Of a stretch of 9,640 nucleotides of DNA, positions 1 through 7,754 are shown one piece after another. This DNA comes from Oceanicaulis sp. (lineage in GTDB: Bacteria; Pseudomonadota; Alphaproteobacteria; Caulobacterales; Maricaulaceae). The notes below the pieces were generated by a model. The model ran no database searches, was not told the DNA's origin, and saw only the letters and a list, made by a program, of their open reading frames with translations. The position numbers and the translations under genes are program-made. The stretch lies in contig RKRX01000215.1 in NCBI GenBank assembly GCA_007571185.1, positions 1-9,640 on the forward strand. Direction: 5' to 3'. Numbering within the stretch: the first letter of the stretch is position 1; every line of letters starts with the position of its first letter.

Positions 1-132
1 TCTTCAAAGCCGGGCTCCGCGTCATCTGGAGATGTCTCGCTGGCTACGCCAAAATCCCCAAACTCTGGGAGGTCTGGACCCATTGAAGGGTGGTAAGATT
101 TTTCGCCTCTTGTCGCAAGAGAGACGTGTGCC

Positions 133-306
133 ATGGCGCCTGATCAATCGTCCTTCGTGGAGTGGGTGGGAAAAATGCATGGGCAGATATTGGATCGCAA
201 CGAGAGCGAGACCATAGTTTCTTTGGGCACAGACAGGATGCGAGGAGAGGTTGCACCATGCAGGAATCAGGTGGGGGGAAACTTGTCTTTGCCGGTGTGG
301 TGGTGA
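133..306 (+). CDS. Possible small ORF (57 codons) overlapping the start of the next gene
   Basis: An ATG at 133 opens a 57-codon frame ending with TGA at 304-306, overlapping the molybdopterin-binding gene in another frame. The product begins MAPDQSSFVEWVGKMHGQIL and is charged and plausibly helical in its first 40 residues, but I recognise no family. A purine-rich stretch (GAGAGACG, about 119-126) lies at a possible ribosome-binding distance. The last third lies under the downstream gene and is probably only a shadow of it. The rest of 1-257 shows nothing secure. It could instead be non-coding upstream sequence; I regard it as a weak candidate. Confidence 0.15.
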   Translation: MAPDQSSFVEWVGKMHGQILDRNESETIVSLGTDRMRGEVAPCRNQVGGNLSLPVWW

Positions 307-1040
307 TTGGTGACGAAATCCTGTCAGGGCGGACTCGCGACATCAATGTGCAGCAGATTGCCGCGTTTCTTAGCCCGTTGGGCATCGGATTGAAGGAAGT
401 GCGTATTGTCTCCGATGCGCGGAGCGCCATCATTGAGGCGGTGTGCGCGCTGTCGGAGTGCTACGACTATGTCTTCACCACAGGCGGGATTGGACCGACC
501 CATGATGACATAACCGCTGACGCGGTTGCTGCGGCGTTCGGGCGCGCCATTGATGTGCGTGCGGATGCCCGGGCGATCCTGGAACGTTGGTATGCCAGAA
601 TTGGAACCGAAATCACACCAGCGCGGCTGCGCATGGCGCGGATTCCCGATGGTGCTTCCCTGATCGAAAATCCGATCACAGGCGCGCCGGGTTTTCAGCT
701 GGAAAATGTTTTCGTGCTGGCGGGCGTGCCCAGGATCGCCCGCGGCATGCTGGAAGATGTGGCTCATCGGCTTGAAGGCGGGGCCATCACCCATTCGGTC
801 ACAGTTCGTCTGGAGAACGCCCGCGAAGGCGATTTGGCCGAGGCGCTTGCACGCTTGCAAGCGCAATATCCGCAGGTCGCTCTGGGCTCGTATCCCTGGT
901 TCAGAGAAACCGAAGGCGGGGCGATGGTGCGCGGGGTGACGCTGGTGGCGCGCGGCGTTGACCACAGCCTTCTGGCCGACGTGGAAGAGGCGCTGCGTGG
1001 GCTTTCGGTGAAGATCTCCCCGGCGACGACGAGGCCTTAG
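258..1040 (+). CDS. CinA/MoaB-like molybdopterin-binding domain protein
   Basis: This 260-residue protein consists of a single MoCF_BD (molybdopterin-binding) domain of the kind found at the N-terminus of CinA. Family proteins are annotated competence/damage-inducible protein A or molybdopterin-binding protein; in full CinA the homologous domain acts with a PncC nicotinamide-nucleotide amidase domain, which is absent here. Visible signatures are VVIGDEILSGRTRDIN near residues 13-28 and the hallmark TGGIGPTHDD at about 75-84. The start at 258 is chosen because GAGGAGAGG (242-250) sits just upstream and the conserved GDEIL block follows soon after. An in-frame ATG at 162 would add 32 low-complexity residues with no family support. 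The stop abuts an IS5 remnant, so the last residues may have been altered by insertion. The cytoplasmic role is unknown; true substrate binding is inferred from the family. Confidence 0.85.
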   Translation: MQESGGGKLVFAGVVVIGDEILSGRTRDINVQQIAAFLSPLGIGLKEVRIVSDARSAIIEAVCALSECYDYVFTTGGIGPTHDDITADAVAAAFGRAIDVRADARAILERWYARIGTEITPARLRMARIPDGASLIENPITGAPGFQLENVFVLAGVPRIARGMLEDVAHRLEGGAITHSVTVRLENAREGDLAEALARLQAQYPQVALGSYPWFRETEGGAMVRGVTLVARGVDHSLLADVEEALRGLSVKISPATTRP

Positions 1041-1042
1041 GG

Positions 1043-1147
1043 CATGCCATCAATTATTTTGAGCCATACGAGTGAACAAGCAGGGCGTATAGCTCCTTTG
1101 AACGCGGATGTGGTTTTGTCGTAACGTGTAGCCATAGCCCTGAGTTC
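1043..1147 (-). pseudogene. IS5-family transposase remnant (C-terminal end only)
   Basis: Read on the minus strand, this stretch encodes ELRAMATRYDKTTSAFKG followed by a hydrophobic tail ending in SLVWLK. This is the characteristic C-terminus of IS5-family DDE transposases (typically RRIATRYDKxxxxFxxxIxLAxxxIWL). Only about the last 35 residues survive; the DDE catalytic core is gone. The frame reads a few codons past WLK and stops against the 3' end of the molybdopterin-binding gene. At about 1142-1147 it abuts an oppositely oriented IS30 remnant. A palindrome GGCATGCC (1041-1048) lies at its outer edge and might mark the old element end, but I cannot verify a terminal repeat or target duplication. 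Non-functional. Confidence 0.7.
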
Positions 1148-1399
1148 GCTGGCCACGCCCGGGGGTCGGAGAAGTTCAGCCCGGAATTTTATTTCGCCCA
1201 TCCGTATCACTCGTGGGAGCGAGGTCTGAACGAGCACGCCAACCCGCTAGTGCGGAGCTTCCTCCCGAAAGGCGCCAACTTGCTGGAAGTGACGGACACG
1301 GACGTGCAGGCGGTCCAGGATCGGTTGAACGGGCGTCCGCGTAAGGTGCTTGGCTACCGGACACCGGGCGAAGTCTTGCGCAAAGCACAGTCTCCGTGA
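1142..1399 (+). pseudogene. IS30-family transposase remnant (C-terminal part)
   Basis: Plus-strand codons from GAG at 1142 to TGA at 1397-1399 encode about 85 residues with IS30-family hallmarks in order: EFAGH, then FYFAHPYHSWERGLNEHAN (carrying the last acidic residue of the DDE triad in WERG..NE), then FLPKG, then DRLNGRPRKVLGYRTPGEVL. In intact IS30 transposases this is the C-terminal end of the catalytic domain. The N-terminal DNA-binding region and the first two catalytic Asp residues are missing and there is no credible start, so it is a dead fragment. A 20-nt stretch at about 1421-1440 (GCAAACTGGAAGTGGAAACT) resembles the kind of terminal sequence found just outside IS30-family genes and may be the right end, a weak call. 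Confidence 0.85.
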
Positions 1400-1472
1400 A
1401 GCTGCCCGCCCTCGTGAGAGCAAACTGGAAGTGGAAACTTTAATAGTCTCGTCAAGACTGTGAGAATATTTT

Positions 1473-1501
1473 TTGACACGCTGCCGAGCCATCGATATGT
1501 T
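1473..1501 (+). promoter_or_regulatory. Sigma70-like promoter, candidate for cysD-cysNC
   Basis: A consensus -35 hexamer TTGACA (1473-1478) and a -10-like TATGTT (1496-1501) are separated by 17 nt. Transcription would start near 1508 and give a leader of about 260 nt before cysD. It lies downstream of the IS30 remnant, so it could also be a promoter brought in by, or created next to, the insertion. Upstream of it is a small inverted repeat AGTCT-CGTCA-AGACT (1445-1459). No experimental support; based on hexamer match and spacing only. Confidence 0.4.
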
Positions 1502-1563
1502 CGTCCGGCGTAACATGCTGTTTGGGGGACGCCCGCGCCCAGTCGAACAGAGGCTCATATAAG

Positions 1564-1641
1564 ATGTCCGTCTTGCCCGGCGCAGTGACCTGTTTCAAAG
1601 GAGCCCGCCGATACCTCCCCGGCCCTTGCGCCTTTTGCTAG
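1564..1641 (+). CDS. Candidate Cys-containing leader peptide upstream of cysD
   Basis: A 25-codon frame starts at ATG 1564 and ends at TAG 1639-1641, about 130 nt before cysD. An AGAGG purine tract (1549-1553) lies 10 nt upstream of the ATG, suitable for ribosome binding. The peptide has three Cys residues, two in its last four residues (CAFC just before the stop), and a basic middle (KGARR). Leader peptides rich in the regulated amino acid act in attenuation, and cysteine-rich leaders upstream of sulfur genes are known in mycobacteria; extending that to this gene is inference. It sits between a promoter-like sequence and a hairpin, the layout expected for such a switch. It may also be a chance short ORF; three Cys codons in 25 is suggestive only. 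Confidence 0.2.
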   Translation: MSVLPGAVTCFKGARRYLPGPCAFC

Positions 1642-1699
1642 CGATGTGCGTGACATTTTGTGCGTGCAGGAAGCTCCTATCGCGAGTAACGACAATTAA

Positions 1700-1719
1700 G
1701 GGTCTGATCGTTCAGACCC
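1700..1719 (+). promoter_or_regulatory. Perfect 8-bp hairpin in the cysD leader
   Basis: GGGTCTGA (1700-1707) and TCAGACCC (1712-1719) form a perfect 8-bp stem with a TCGT loop, ending about 50 nt upstream of the cysD ATG. No T-run follows, so it is not an ordinary intrinsic terminator. It could be an operator half-site pair, an RNA control element, or the leftover end of a transposable element, since IS debris lies upstream. I do not recognise it as a known riboswitch. The remainder of 1400-1770 holds nothing else I can support. Confidence 0.4.
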
Positions 1720-1770
1720 CGGCGAGCGGGCATCACCATATGTTTTTGGCACAACAAATCGGGAAGCACC

Positions 1771-2745
1771 ATGCCCACTCCTGAATTGACAGCAATCGAA
1801 ACTTATGCCCGGCGGTTCAAGGACCGGCCCGCCGGCGCATCTCGCGCACGCGCATCCCACCTGAAAGCCCTGGAAGCGGAGGCCATCCATATCATGCGTG
1901 AAGTGGCGGCCGAGTTTGAGCGTCCGGTTATGCTCTACTCCATCGGCAAAGACTCCACGGTGATGTTGCACTTGGCCATGAAGGCTTTCTGGCCGTCCAA
2001 ACCGCCTTTCCCTTTGCTGCACATTGATTCCCTGTGGGAATTCCAGGCTATGGGTCGGTTCCGGGACGGGCTAGTGGAAACCTTGAGCCTGGACGTGATC
2101 GTTTGGGTCAATGAGGAAGGTCGCGCCCGCAAAATTAATCCTTTTACGGACGGGGCTGCCTTGCACACTCAGGTGATGCGTACGGACGGGCTGTTACAGG
2201 CGCTCAATGACGGCAAATATGACGCCGCCTTCGGCGGAGGTCGCCGCGATGAAGAAAAGAGCCGGGCAAAGGAACGGATTTTCTCCTTCCGCAATTCAGC
2301 TCACGCATGGGATCCGCGCAGTCAACGTCCAGAACTCTGGCGCACGTTCAACACCAGGATCCGGAAAGGTGAATCCATTCGTGTCTTCCCCCTGTCAAAC
2401 TGGACCGAGGTCGATGTCTGGCAATATATTCTGGAAGAGCAGATCCCGATCGTACCGCTTTATCTCGCTGACGAACGACCCGTGGTGAAGCGCGACGGCG
2501 TGCTGATCATGGTCGATGATGAACGGATGAAACTGAAGCCGGGTGAAGCCATTGAGATGAAGAAAATCCGCTTCCGCACGCTGGGCTGCTACCCGCTTAC
2601 CGGAGCTGTGGAAAGCGAAGCTGAAACTCTTGAAGACATTGTCCTGGAAATGCTGACTGTGCACACATCCGAACGCGCCGGGCGTCTGATCGATTTTGAT
2701 GAGACTGGTTCCATGGAAAAGAAAAAGCGTGAGGGGTATTTCTAG
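1771..2745 (+). CDS. cysD: Sulfate adenylyltransferase subunit 2 (CysD)
   Basis: CysD is the catalytic subunit of ATP sulfurylase. With the CysN GTPase it converts sulfate and ATP to adenosine 5'-phosphosulfate (APS) and pyrophosphate in the cytoplasm, the first step of sulfate assimilation. The 324-residue protein has the PP-loop SIGKDS at residues 57-62, [16 protein letters not shown] at about 154-169, then [36 protein letters not shown] and the terminal [12 protein letters not shown] typical of the family. It is about 20 residues longer than E. coli CysD (302 aa) because of an N-terminal extension before [12 protein letters not shown]; no other in-frame ATG lies between 1771 and the conserved block. 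The ribosome-binding site is weak (GGGAAG before the ATG). A usual HVDTxWKF segment reads HIDSLWEF here. The cysNC gene starts 1 nt after the stop, so the two form an operon. Confidence 0.97.
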   Translation: MPTPELTAIETYARRFKDRPAGASRARASHLKALEAEAIHIMREVAAEFERPVMLYSIGKDSTVMLHLAMKAFWPSKPPFPLLHIDSLWEFQAMGRFRDGLVETLSLDVIVWVNEEGRARKINPFTDGAALHTQVMRTDGLLQALNDGKYDAAFGGGRRDEEKSRAKERIFSFRNSAHAWDPRSQRPELWRTFNTRIRKGESIRVFPLSNWTEVDVWQYILEEQIPIVPLYLADERPVVKRDGVLIMVDDERMKLKPGEAIEMKKIRFRTLGCYPLTGAVESEAETLEDIVLEMLTVHTSERAGRLIDFDETGSMEKKKREGYF

Positions 2746-2746
2746 G

Positions 2747-4645
2747 ATGATTGAAACCTCCGTGCGCCGGGATATCATGGAACGCCTCACTCGCGCCGGT
2801 GAAGGCGGCGTGCTGCGCTTCATCACTTGCGGCTCGGTGGATGATGGCAAGTCTACGCTGATCGGGCGTCTGCTTTATGATTCCAAGTTATTGCTCGAAG
2901 ATCAGATCGCTATCCTTGAACGCGACTCTCGCAGGCACGGCACAGCAAGCGATGGTATCGACTTCGCCCTGTTACTGGACGGATTGGAGGCCGAACGTGA
3001 ACAGGGTATCACTATTGATGTGGCGTATCGCTTTTTCAACACTGAAAAGCGCAAGTTCATCGTAGCCGATACACCGGGCCATGAACAGTACACCCGCAAT
3101 ATGGCCACCGGCGCATCCACGGCAGATCTGGCGATCATTCTGGTGGATGTACGCAAAGGCGTTCTGACCCAGACCCGGCGTCACACCTATATCGCCAACA
3201 TGATGGGCATCCGCCACGCAGTGCTGGCGGTGAACAAGATGGATCTGGCCAGTTATTCCCCGGCCCATTTCCACAGGATCGTATCCGACTATCTTCAGAT
3301 CGCGGAACATCTGGGTTTTTCCACCATCACGCCTATCCCGATCTCGGCGCAGTTTGGCGATAACATTTTTCAACGCTCTCAAGCGATGAGCTGGTATAAC
3401 GGCCCGACGCTCATGGAGCATTTGGAAAATGTTGATAACAGTACTGAAAAGAAAATCGCCTTTGCGTTCCGTTTCCCCGTACAATGGGTAAACCGACCTA
3501 ATCTGGATTTCCGCGGATTCTCCGGCTCCATCGCAGCAGGCTCCATCGCCAGGGATGATGACATCGTGGTGGCCCATTCGGGCAAGTCGGCCAAAGTGAA
3601 ACGGATCGTTACCGCCGAAGGCGATCTTGAGCACGCCTCGGCGGGAGAAGCGATCACCTTGGTGCTGGATCGTGAAATCGATATCGCCCGCGGCGACATG
3701 CTGGCCGATCCCCAATCGCGCCCGGAAGTTTCTGACCAGTTCGCAGCGGAAATCCTGTGGATGACCGAAGAGGAAATGCTGCCCAGCCGATCCTATCTGA
3801 TGAAGACAGGCGGACAGATCGTTCCCGTCTCGGTTACATCACTCAAGCATAAGCTCAACGTCAACACCTTCGACAAGGAGCCCGGCACGGCGCTCAAACT
3901 CAACGAGATCGGGGTCTGCACCTTGTCCACCGCCCGCCCCATTGCATTCGACGTCTATGACGACCAACGAGAAACCGGCTCCTTCATCCTGATTGACCGA
4001 TTTTCCAACCAGACGGTCGGGGCGGGCATGATAGAGTTCAGTCTGCGTCGCGCCAGCAACATCCACACCCATGCCATGGACATGGACAAAACTCAGCGAG
4101 CCGAACTCAAGGGGCAGAAACCTGCTGTTCTATGGTTTACCGGCTTGTCCGGCGCCGGCAAGTCCACGGTGGCCAATCTGGTGGAACGCAAGCTGGTCGA
4201 AGCAGGTCGTCATACCTATTCGCTTGATGGCGACAATGTACGCCACGGGCTGAACCGGGATCTGGGCTTTACCGATGCCGATCGCGTGGAAAATATTCGC
4301 CGGATTGGAGAAGTGGCCAAGCTGATGGCGGATGCTGGCCTGATTGTGACCTGCTCCTTCATCTCTCCCTTCCGCTCGGAACGCCAGATGGTGCGAGAAC
4401 TGATGGAAGAGGGAGAGTTTATCGAAGTGTTCGTGGACACCCCGCTTGAGGTCTGCATCAAGCGCGATCCCAAAGGTCTGTACAAGAAAGCACATGCAGG
4501 CGAAATCAAGAACTTCACCGGCTTTGACAGCCCATACGAGGCCCCGGAGGCCCCTGAGTTGCACCTGCATACGGGCGAGCTGTCACCGGAGAACGCCGCG
4601 GAACAGGTGATCCAGAAGCTGATTGATCGCGGACTGATCGGCTAA
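2747..4645 (+). CDS. cysNC: Bifunctional sulfate adenylyltransferase subunit 1 / APS kinase (CysNC)
   Basis: This 632-residue fusion joins the GTPase subunit of ATP sulfurylase (CysN) to APS kinase (CysC), so one polypeptide drives APS formation by GTP hydrolysis and phosphorylates APS to PAPS. The CysN half (about 1-440) is EF-Tu-like: P-loop GSVDDGKST at 29-37, [20 protein letters not shown] at 108-112, NKMD at 163-166. The CysC half (about 450-632) has P-loop GLSGAGKST at 466-474, then [25 protein letters not shown] and [19 protein letters not shown]. All expected motifs are intact. The start at 2747 is preceded by GAGGGG (2731-2736) at 10-nt spacing and lies just beyond the cysD stop. An upstream in-frame ATG at 2696 would overlap cysD and adds no conserved sequence. 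CysN-CysC fusions following cysD are common in proteobacteria. Confidence 0.97.
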   Translation: MIETSVRRDIMERLTRAGEGGVLRFITCGSVDDGKSTLIGRLLYDSKLLLEDQIAILERDSRRHGTASDGIDFALLLDGLEAEREQGITIDVAYRFFNTEKRKFIVADTPGHEQYTRNMATGASTADLAIILVDVRKGVLTQTRRHTYIANMMGIRHAVLAVNKMDLASYSPAHFHRIVSDYLQIAEHLGFSTITPIPISAQFGDNIFQRSQAMSWYNGPTLMEHLENVDNSTEKKIAFAFRFPVQWVNRPNLDFRGFSGSIAAGSIARDDDIVVAHSGKSAKVKRIVTAEGDLEHASAGEAITLVLDREIDIARGDMLADPQSRPEVSDQFAAEILWMTEEEMLPSRSYLMKTGGQIVPVSVTSLKHKLNVNTFDKEPGTALKLNEIGVCTLSTARPIAFDVYDDQRETGSFILIDRFSNQTVGAGMIEFSLRRASNIHTHAMDMDKTQRAELKGQKPAVLWFTGLSGAGKSTVANLVERKLVEAGRHTYSLDGDNVRHGLNRDLGFTDADRVENIRRIGEVAKLMADAGLIVTCSFISPFRSERQMVRELMEEGEFIEVFVDTPLEVCIKRDPKGLYKKAHAGEIKNFTGFDSPYEAPEAPELHLHTGELSPENAAEQVIQKLIDRGLIG

Positions 4646-4664
4646 ACGCCGGATTCCCCCAGGC

Positions 4665-5453
4665 TCACGCCGGAGGTTTGGCCCAGGCGATAAACGCCCC
4701 GTTCCTGTAACCCTGTGCAGTTTTTCCATACATGAAAGGCTCACCGTCAGGTCGGATGACCATACCTCCCGCACCGTTCACCACCGCGTGACCGGCAGCG
4801 GTGTCCCATTCCATGGTGGGACCGAAACGCGGATACACATCGGCGGCGCCCTCAGCAAGTTTGCAGAATTTCAGCGATGAGCCCGCCGAGATGGTTTCCA
4901 CAACGCCCTGGCGACGAGTAAAAGCCCGCGTTTCTTCATCAGCGTGAGACCGGCTCATCACCGCCGTCAATCCCTTTTGTGAAGCAGTGCGCGTGCTGAT
5001 CGGCGCCAAACGATCATAATTGATCGCCTCACCGGGCTTGAACGCCCCTGACAAGGCTCGCTCTCCACCCAGATAGAGTTGTTCCAGCGCAGGCGCATAG
5101 ACCGCCCCGGCGATCGGGACGCCTTTGCGGATCAGAGCGATATTGATGGTGAATTCACCGCATCTGGCCACAAACTCCCTGGTGCCGTCCACCGGGTCCA
5201 CCAGTAGAAACTCATCCTGCACTGAAGGGCGCACGCCCGCTGCGAAACTCTCTTCGGCCAGAACCGGAACATCCGGCAAGAGTTCTGACAAGCTCGCCAG
5301 GATCACTGCTTCGGCACGCCGGTCAGCCTCAGTCACCGGCGATTTATCCACCTTTTGCTCAGGCGTGAAATCGGTAGCGTAGACCTCCATGACCGGTACC
5401 GCCGCCTGCAGGCAGATATCGCCAAACGCTTGGGCCAGAGTGTTCACGGTCAT
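4665..5453 (-). CDS. cysQ: 3'(2'),5'-bisphosphate nucleotidase (CysQ)
   Basis: CysQ hydrolyses 3'-phosphoadenosine 5'-phosphate (PAP), the by-product of PAPS use, to AMP and phosphate, and so relieves PAP inhibition of the pathway fed by CysD/CysNC. It belongs to the metal-dependent, lithium-sensitive inositol-monophosphatase superfamily. The 262-residue protein shows the metal-binding set: LAEES (E67/E68), DPVDGT at 86-91, and EWDTAAGHA with W216 and D217. The start at 5453 (MTVNTLAQAF) fits the family's usual length. An upstream in-frame ATG at 5579 would add 42 Cys- and Met-rich residues unlike any CysQ N-terminus. The ribosome-binding site is weak. The gene converges on cysNC with only 19 nt between stops, and I see no hairpin terminator there. 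Confidence 0.95.
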   Translation of the reverse strand: MTVNTLAQAFGDICLQAAVPVMEVYATDFTPEQKVDKSPVTEADRRAEAVILASLSELLPDVPVLAEESFAAGVRPSVQDEFLLVDPVDGTREFVARCGEFTINIALIRKGVPIAGAVYAPALEQLYLGGERALSGAFKPGEAINYDRLAPISTRTASQKGLTAVMSRSHADEETRAFTRRQGVVETISAGSSLKFCKLAEGAADVYPRFGPTMEWDTAAGHAVVNGAGGMVIRPDGEPFMYGKTAQGYRNGAFIAWAKPPA

Positions 5454-5501
5454 AGAAAATCTCGCAGGTCTGGGTTGAACTAGATGCTGTCGCACACAGA
5501 T

Positions 5502-5509
5502 TGTGCACA
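5502..5509. promoter_or_regulatory. TGTGCACA palindrome in the divergent cysQ / sensor-kinase intergenic region
   Basis: The 165-nt gap between the divergently transcribed cysQ and the sensor kinase contains the 8-bp palindrome TGTGCACA, followed by ATGCAACATGC. It could be an operator for autoregulation of the two-component system or for cysQ. I cannot match it to a known regulator, and a short palindrome can occur by chance. No convincing -35/-10 pair was found in the gap. Confidence 0.15.
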
Positions 5510-5618
5510 TGCAACATGCTTTTGGCAAGGTGCAACGCATCCACCCTACCGGCAATAGGCGTTTGCAAAACATGGACACTGCTGCGATGTCTGCGGGGAC
5601 AGGTAAAGCGTATCCGCT

Positions 5619-6827
5619 ATGACAAAATCACTCTTGTCTTTCGTTCAACGCCTTGGGCACGGTCTTGTGATGGACTCTGCAACAGAGTTTGACCCCGATA
5701 CCCGGTCACAGACGGCGGACACTCATCCCGGGTCCGAGCGCAAACCGGACAAACTGTCAGCACTCTATCTGCTCTATCTGGTGTTCTACTTCACCCCTTG
5801 GGCGTTTCAGTTACCGAGTTTATGGGACGGGTTGATCGGTGTTACGGCTGTGACCTCTTTCATTCCGGTTTATCTCTACGCTGTGCAAAACGATTTCCGC
5901 CATGATGGCGGGTTATCTCCTCATCGAGTGCTAATCGGTGCAGGTTATGCTTCGATTTTGGCATTCGCACTGGCGCCCGTGCATGGCATGAGCGGGAATT
6001 TCCATATATTCGCGATCACCCTTCTGGCCGGGCTACACCCTAAGCTTCTCGCATTCACAGCCATGGGCGTGCTGAGCATCACCTATCTGCTCGTTTCATG
6101 GAACTTGGGCGTTACTCCATTTGAGCTGGGGTTGTCGCAATTCATCGCAGTTATCGCCGGACTGGCGACCTTGGCGGGATATGAGTCCGACCGGAGAAGC
6201 ACCGCTCGCGAACATGGCCTAAAACTCGAAGCCGAGCTGGCTGCCCTGCGTGAGCGCGAACGTATTGCACGGGACTTGCATGACGTTCTAGGCCACACCC
6301 TGACCACCATCGCGGTAAAATCGGAACTGGCCGCCAAACTGATTGATGTCGACGCCAACCGGGCGCGTCATGAAATTATAGGAATCCACGATACTGTGCG
6401 AACGACCCTCAAGGATGTGCGTTCCGCCGTGGCCGGCATGCATGTGACAACGCTTGACCGAGAACTGATCCGCGCTCGCTCTGCACTCAATGCCGCCGGT
6501 GTCGCGCTTGAAATTGAGGGCGCGCCACCCGCCATTACATGCGGGGCCTCGCAATCCGCGCTGGGCCTGGCGGTACGCGAGGCGGTGACAAACATCATCC
6601 GCCACGCTGGCGCCACCCGGGTCCAGATCCGGTGCCTGGAGCCTTCCGGCGTCGAAATCTCCGACAATGGCAAAGGCGGGGAGTTTGTGACTGGGACAGG
6701 ACTTGACGGCATGCGCCGCAGGATTGAGGCTCTGGGCGGGTGTATGAATCTTAGAACTTCACCGGCGGGGGGCGTTCTTCTCGCTCTCACCCTGCCCGCT
6801 ACTCAACCTCAAGAGCCTAACCCGTGA
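5619..6827 (+). CDS. DesK-like membrane sensor histidine kinase (NarL/HisKA_3 class)
   Basis: This is a 402-residue inner-membrane sensor kinase. The N-terminal half has about six hydrophobic segments (roughly 46-64, 68-88, 104-121, 126-139, 143-162, 172-187) with short loops, so sensing is probably within the membrane. Next comes a linker helix, the HisKA_3 dimerisation box ERERIARDLHDVLGH with phospho-accepting H221, and a HATPase_c domain with N-box AVREAVTNIIRHA (N325) and G-box SDNGKGG (D349). This is the architecture of Bacillus DesK, a thermosensor of membrane fluidity; a similar stimulus is inference. The start is uncertain: 5619 has a GGGGACAGG tract 13 or more nt upstream, while an in-frame ATG at 5670 would give 385 residues with an equally weak site. 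The stop overlaps the response-regulator start (GTGA, 6824-6827), indicating translational coupling. Confidence 0.9.
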   Translation: MTKSLLSFVQRLGHGLVMDSATEFDPDTRSQTADTHPGSERKPDKLSALYLLYLVFYFTPWAFQLPSLWDGLIGVTAVTSFIPVYLYAVQNDFRHDGGLSPHRVLIGAGYASILAFALAPVHGMSGNFHIFAITLLAGLHPKLLAFTAMGVLSITYLLVSWNLGVTPFELGLSQFIAVIAGLATLAGYESDRRSTAREHGLKLEAELAALRERERIARDLHDVLGHTLTTIAVKSELAAKLIDVDANRARHEIIGIHDTVRTTLKDVRSAVAGMHVTTLDRELIRARSALNAAGVALEIEGAPPAITCGASQSALGLAVREAVTNIIRHAGATRVQIRCLEPSGVEISDNGKGGEFVTGTGLDGMRRRIEALGGCMNLRTSPAGGVLLALTLPATQPQEPNP

Positions 6828-7426
6828 TTTCTATCATCATCGCTGAAGACCAATCCCTGTTGCGCGGCGCGCTGGCCGCACTGCTGTCGTTGGAGCATGA
6901 CATACAGCTTTTAGCCCAGGCGCGAAACGGAACCGAAGCGCTGAAGTTGACCGATGCGTTGAAACCGGACGTGCTGGTGACTGATATCGAGATGCCGGGT
7001 CTGACCGGTATTGAGGCCGCTGAGCGCCTGCGCCAAGCCGGAGCTGTTACCAAGGTGCTGATTGTAACAACCTTCGCGCGGCCAGGTTATCTTCAACGCG
7101 CTCTGCAAGCAGGAGTTTCGGGGTATGTGCTCAAGGATGCGCCCAGCGCGGAGCTGGCCGATGCGATCCGCAAAGTGGCCAGTGGTCGGCGCGCGATATC
7201 CGCAGAAATAGCGGAAAACACCTCCATACCGGCGATCATGCTCTCTGGACGCGAACGCGACATCCTGCGACTAGCCGAGACAGGCAGATCCAACAAGGAT
7301 ATCGCCCGGGCGCTCACCCTTTCACCGGGCACCGTCCGCAATTATCTGGCGAACGCCACCGAGAAACTCGGCGCCGCCAACCGCATTGAGGCATTCCAAA
7401 TCGCCCGCGAAAACGGCTGGCTCTAA
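6824..7426 (+). CDS. DesR-like response regulator (REC + LuxR-type HTH)
   Basis: This 200-residue regulator is the partner of the preceding kinase. Its receiver domain has acidic pocket residues E8/D9, phospho-acceptor D54 in VTDIEMPG, T82/T83 and K104 in YVLKD. The LuxR/GerE helix-turn-helix spans about 139-190 (LSGRERDILRLAETGRSNKD, then LSPGTVRNYL). The stretches TTFARPGYLQRALQAGVSGY and NRIEAF...ENGWL are very close to B. subtilis DesR, which activates the acyl-lipid desaturase gene des when membranes stiffen. The start is GTG at 6824, overlapping the kinase stop by four bases. An internal ATG is unlikely because MISIIIAEDQ is the family N-terminus. No desaturase or other obvious target lies next to the pair, so the regulon is unknown. 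No clear terminator follows. Confidence 0.92.
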   Translation: MISIIIAEDQSLLRGALAALLSLEHDIQLLAQARNGTEALKLTDALKPDVLVTDIEMPGLTGIEAAERLRQAGAVTKVLIVTTFARPGYLQRALQAGVSGYVLKDAPSAELADAIRKVASGRRAISAEIAENTSIPAIMLSGRERDILRLAETGRSNKDIARALTLSPGTVRNYLANATEKLGAANRIEAFQIARENGWL

Positions 7427-7476
7427 TTTCCCCGCCCCCCGATCTGATCCTGACCAGGAACCGCAGCTAGGTCACG

Positions 7477-7610
7477 TGGATACCTCTAAAAACCTACATT
7501 TCAGGTGAACGGTTAGTGTGAGGTCACTGCTAAGTCTTTGTTTTTCTTGTTTCCAGACCTCGAAGTGGATGAGCATTGAGCGCAGGTGTCGGGGTTTTTA
7601 GAGGTGTCCA
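7477..7610. mobile_element. MITE-like element or IS-derived fragment with 18-bp inverted ends
   Basis: TGGATACCTCTAAAAACC (7477-7494) and GGTTTTTAGAGGTGTCCA (7593-7610) are inverted copies matching at 17 of 18 positions, enclosing 98 nt that codes for nothing recognisable. The outer flanks are also partly symmetrical: GTCACG on the left and, reading inward from the right, GTCAAAC. The true ends may therefore lie a few bases further out. A TGGACACC-type end is reminiscent of some IS3-family termini, but I cannot name the element. I see no clear target-site duplication. The length (134 bp), non-coding interior and terminal symmetry fit a miniature inverted-repeat element or a collapsed IS. The remaining parts of the 7427-7754 gap hold only a weak CCCC/GGGG hairpin (7644-7659). 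Confidence 0.5.
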
Positions 7611-7754
7611 GTTTGACTCTTCCAAGATACGGTTGTAGCCTCTCCCCGATTCGTTGGGGTGTGGTGTCGCCGCGATATTCCTGCATATGCGTGAAGCTCT
7701 GGCGGACATTTCGGGTGTATCGTGCACGGTTGTCCAAATCTTTTGGGTGCAAAG

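Noticed and set aside
32..217. Plus-strand open frame at the left edge
   Set aside because: It is Trp- and Arg-rich with no recognisable family or good ribosome-binding site, and other frames here look no worse; no secure gene can be called in 1-257.
324..965. Minus-strand open frame (213 codons) opposite the molybdopterin-binding gene
   Set aside because: It is His/Arg/Pro-rich with no motif, and is the shadow of a clearly coding plus-strand gene.
1700..1770. SAM or other known riboswitch upstream of cysD
   Set aside because: Only one 8-bp hairpin is visible; the conserved bases of SAM-II or SAM-I aptamers are not present.
2972..3715. Long minus-strand open frame (247 codons) opposite cysNC
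   Set aside because: It lies wholly under the highly conserved CysN domain, has no family signature, and is a codon-bias shadow in GC-rich DNA.
4646..4664. Bidirectional terminator between cysNC and cysQ
   Set aside because: The 19-nt gap contains ACGCCGG as a direct rather than inverted repeat with the sequence after it, and no T-run.
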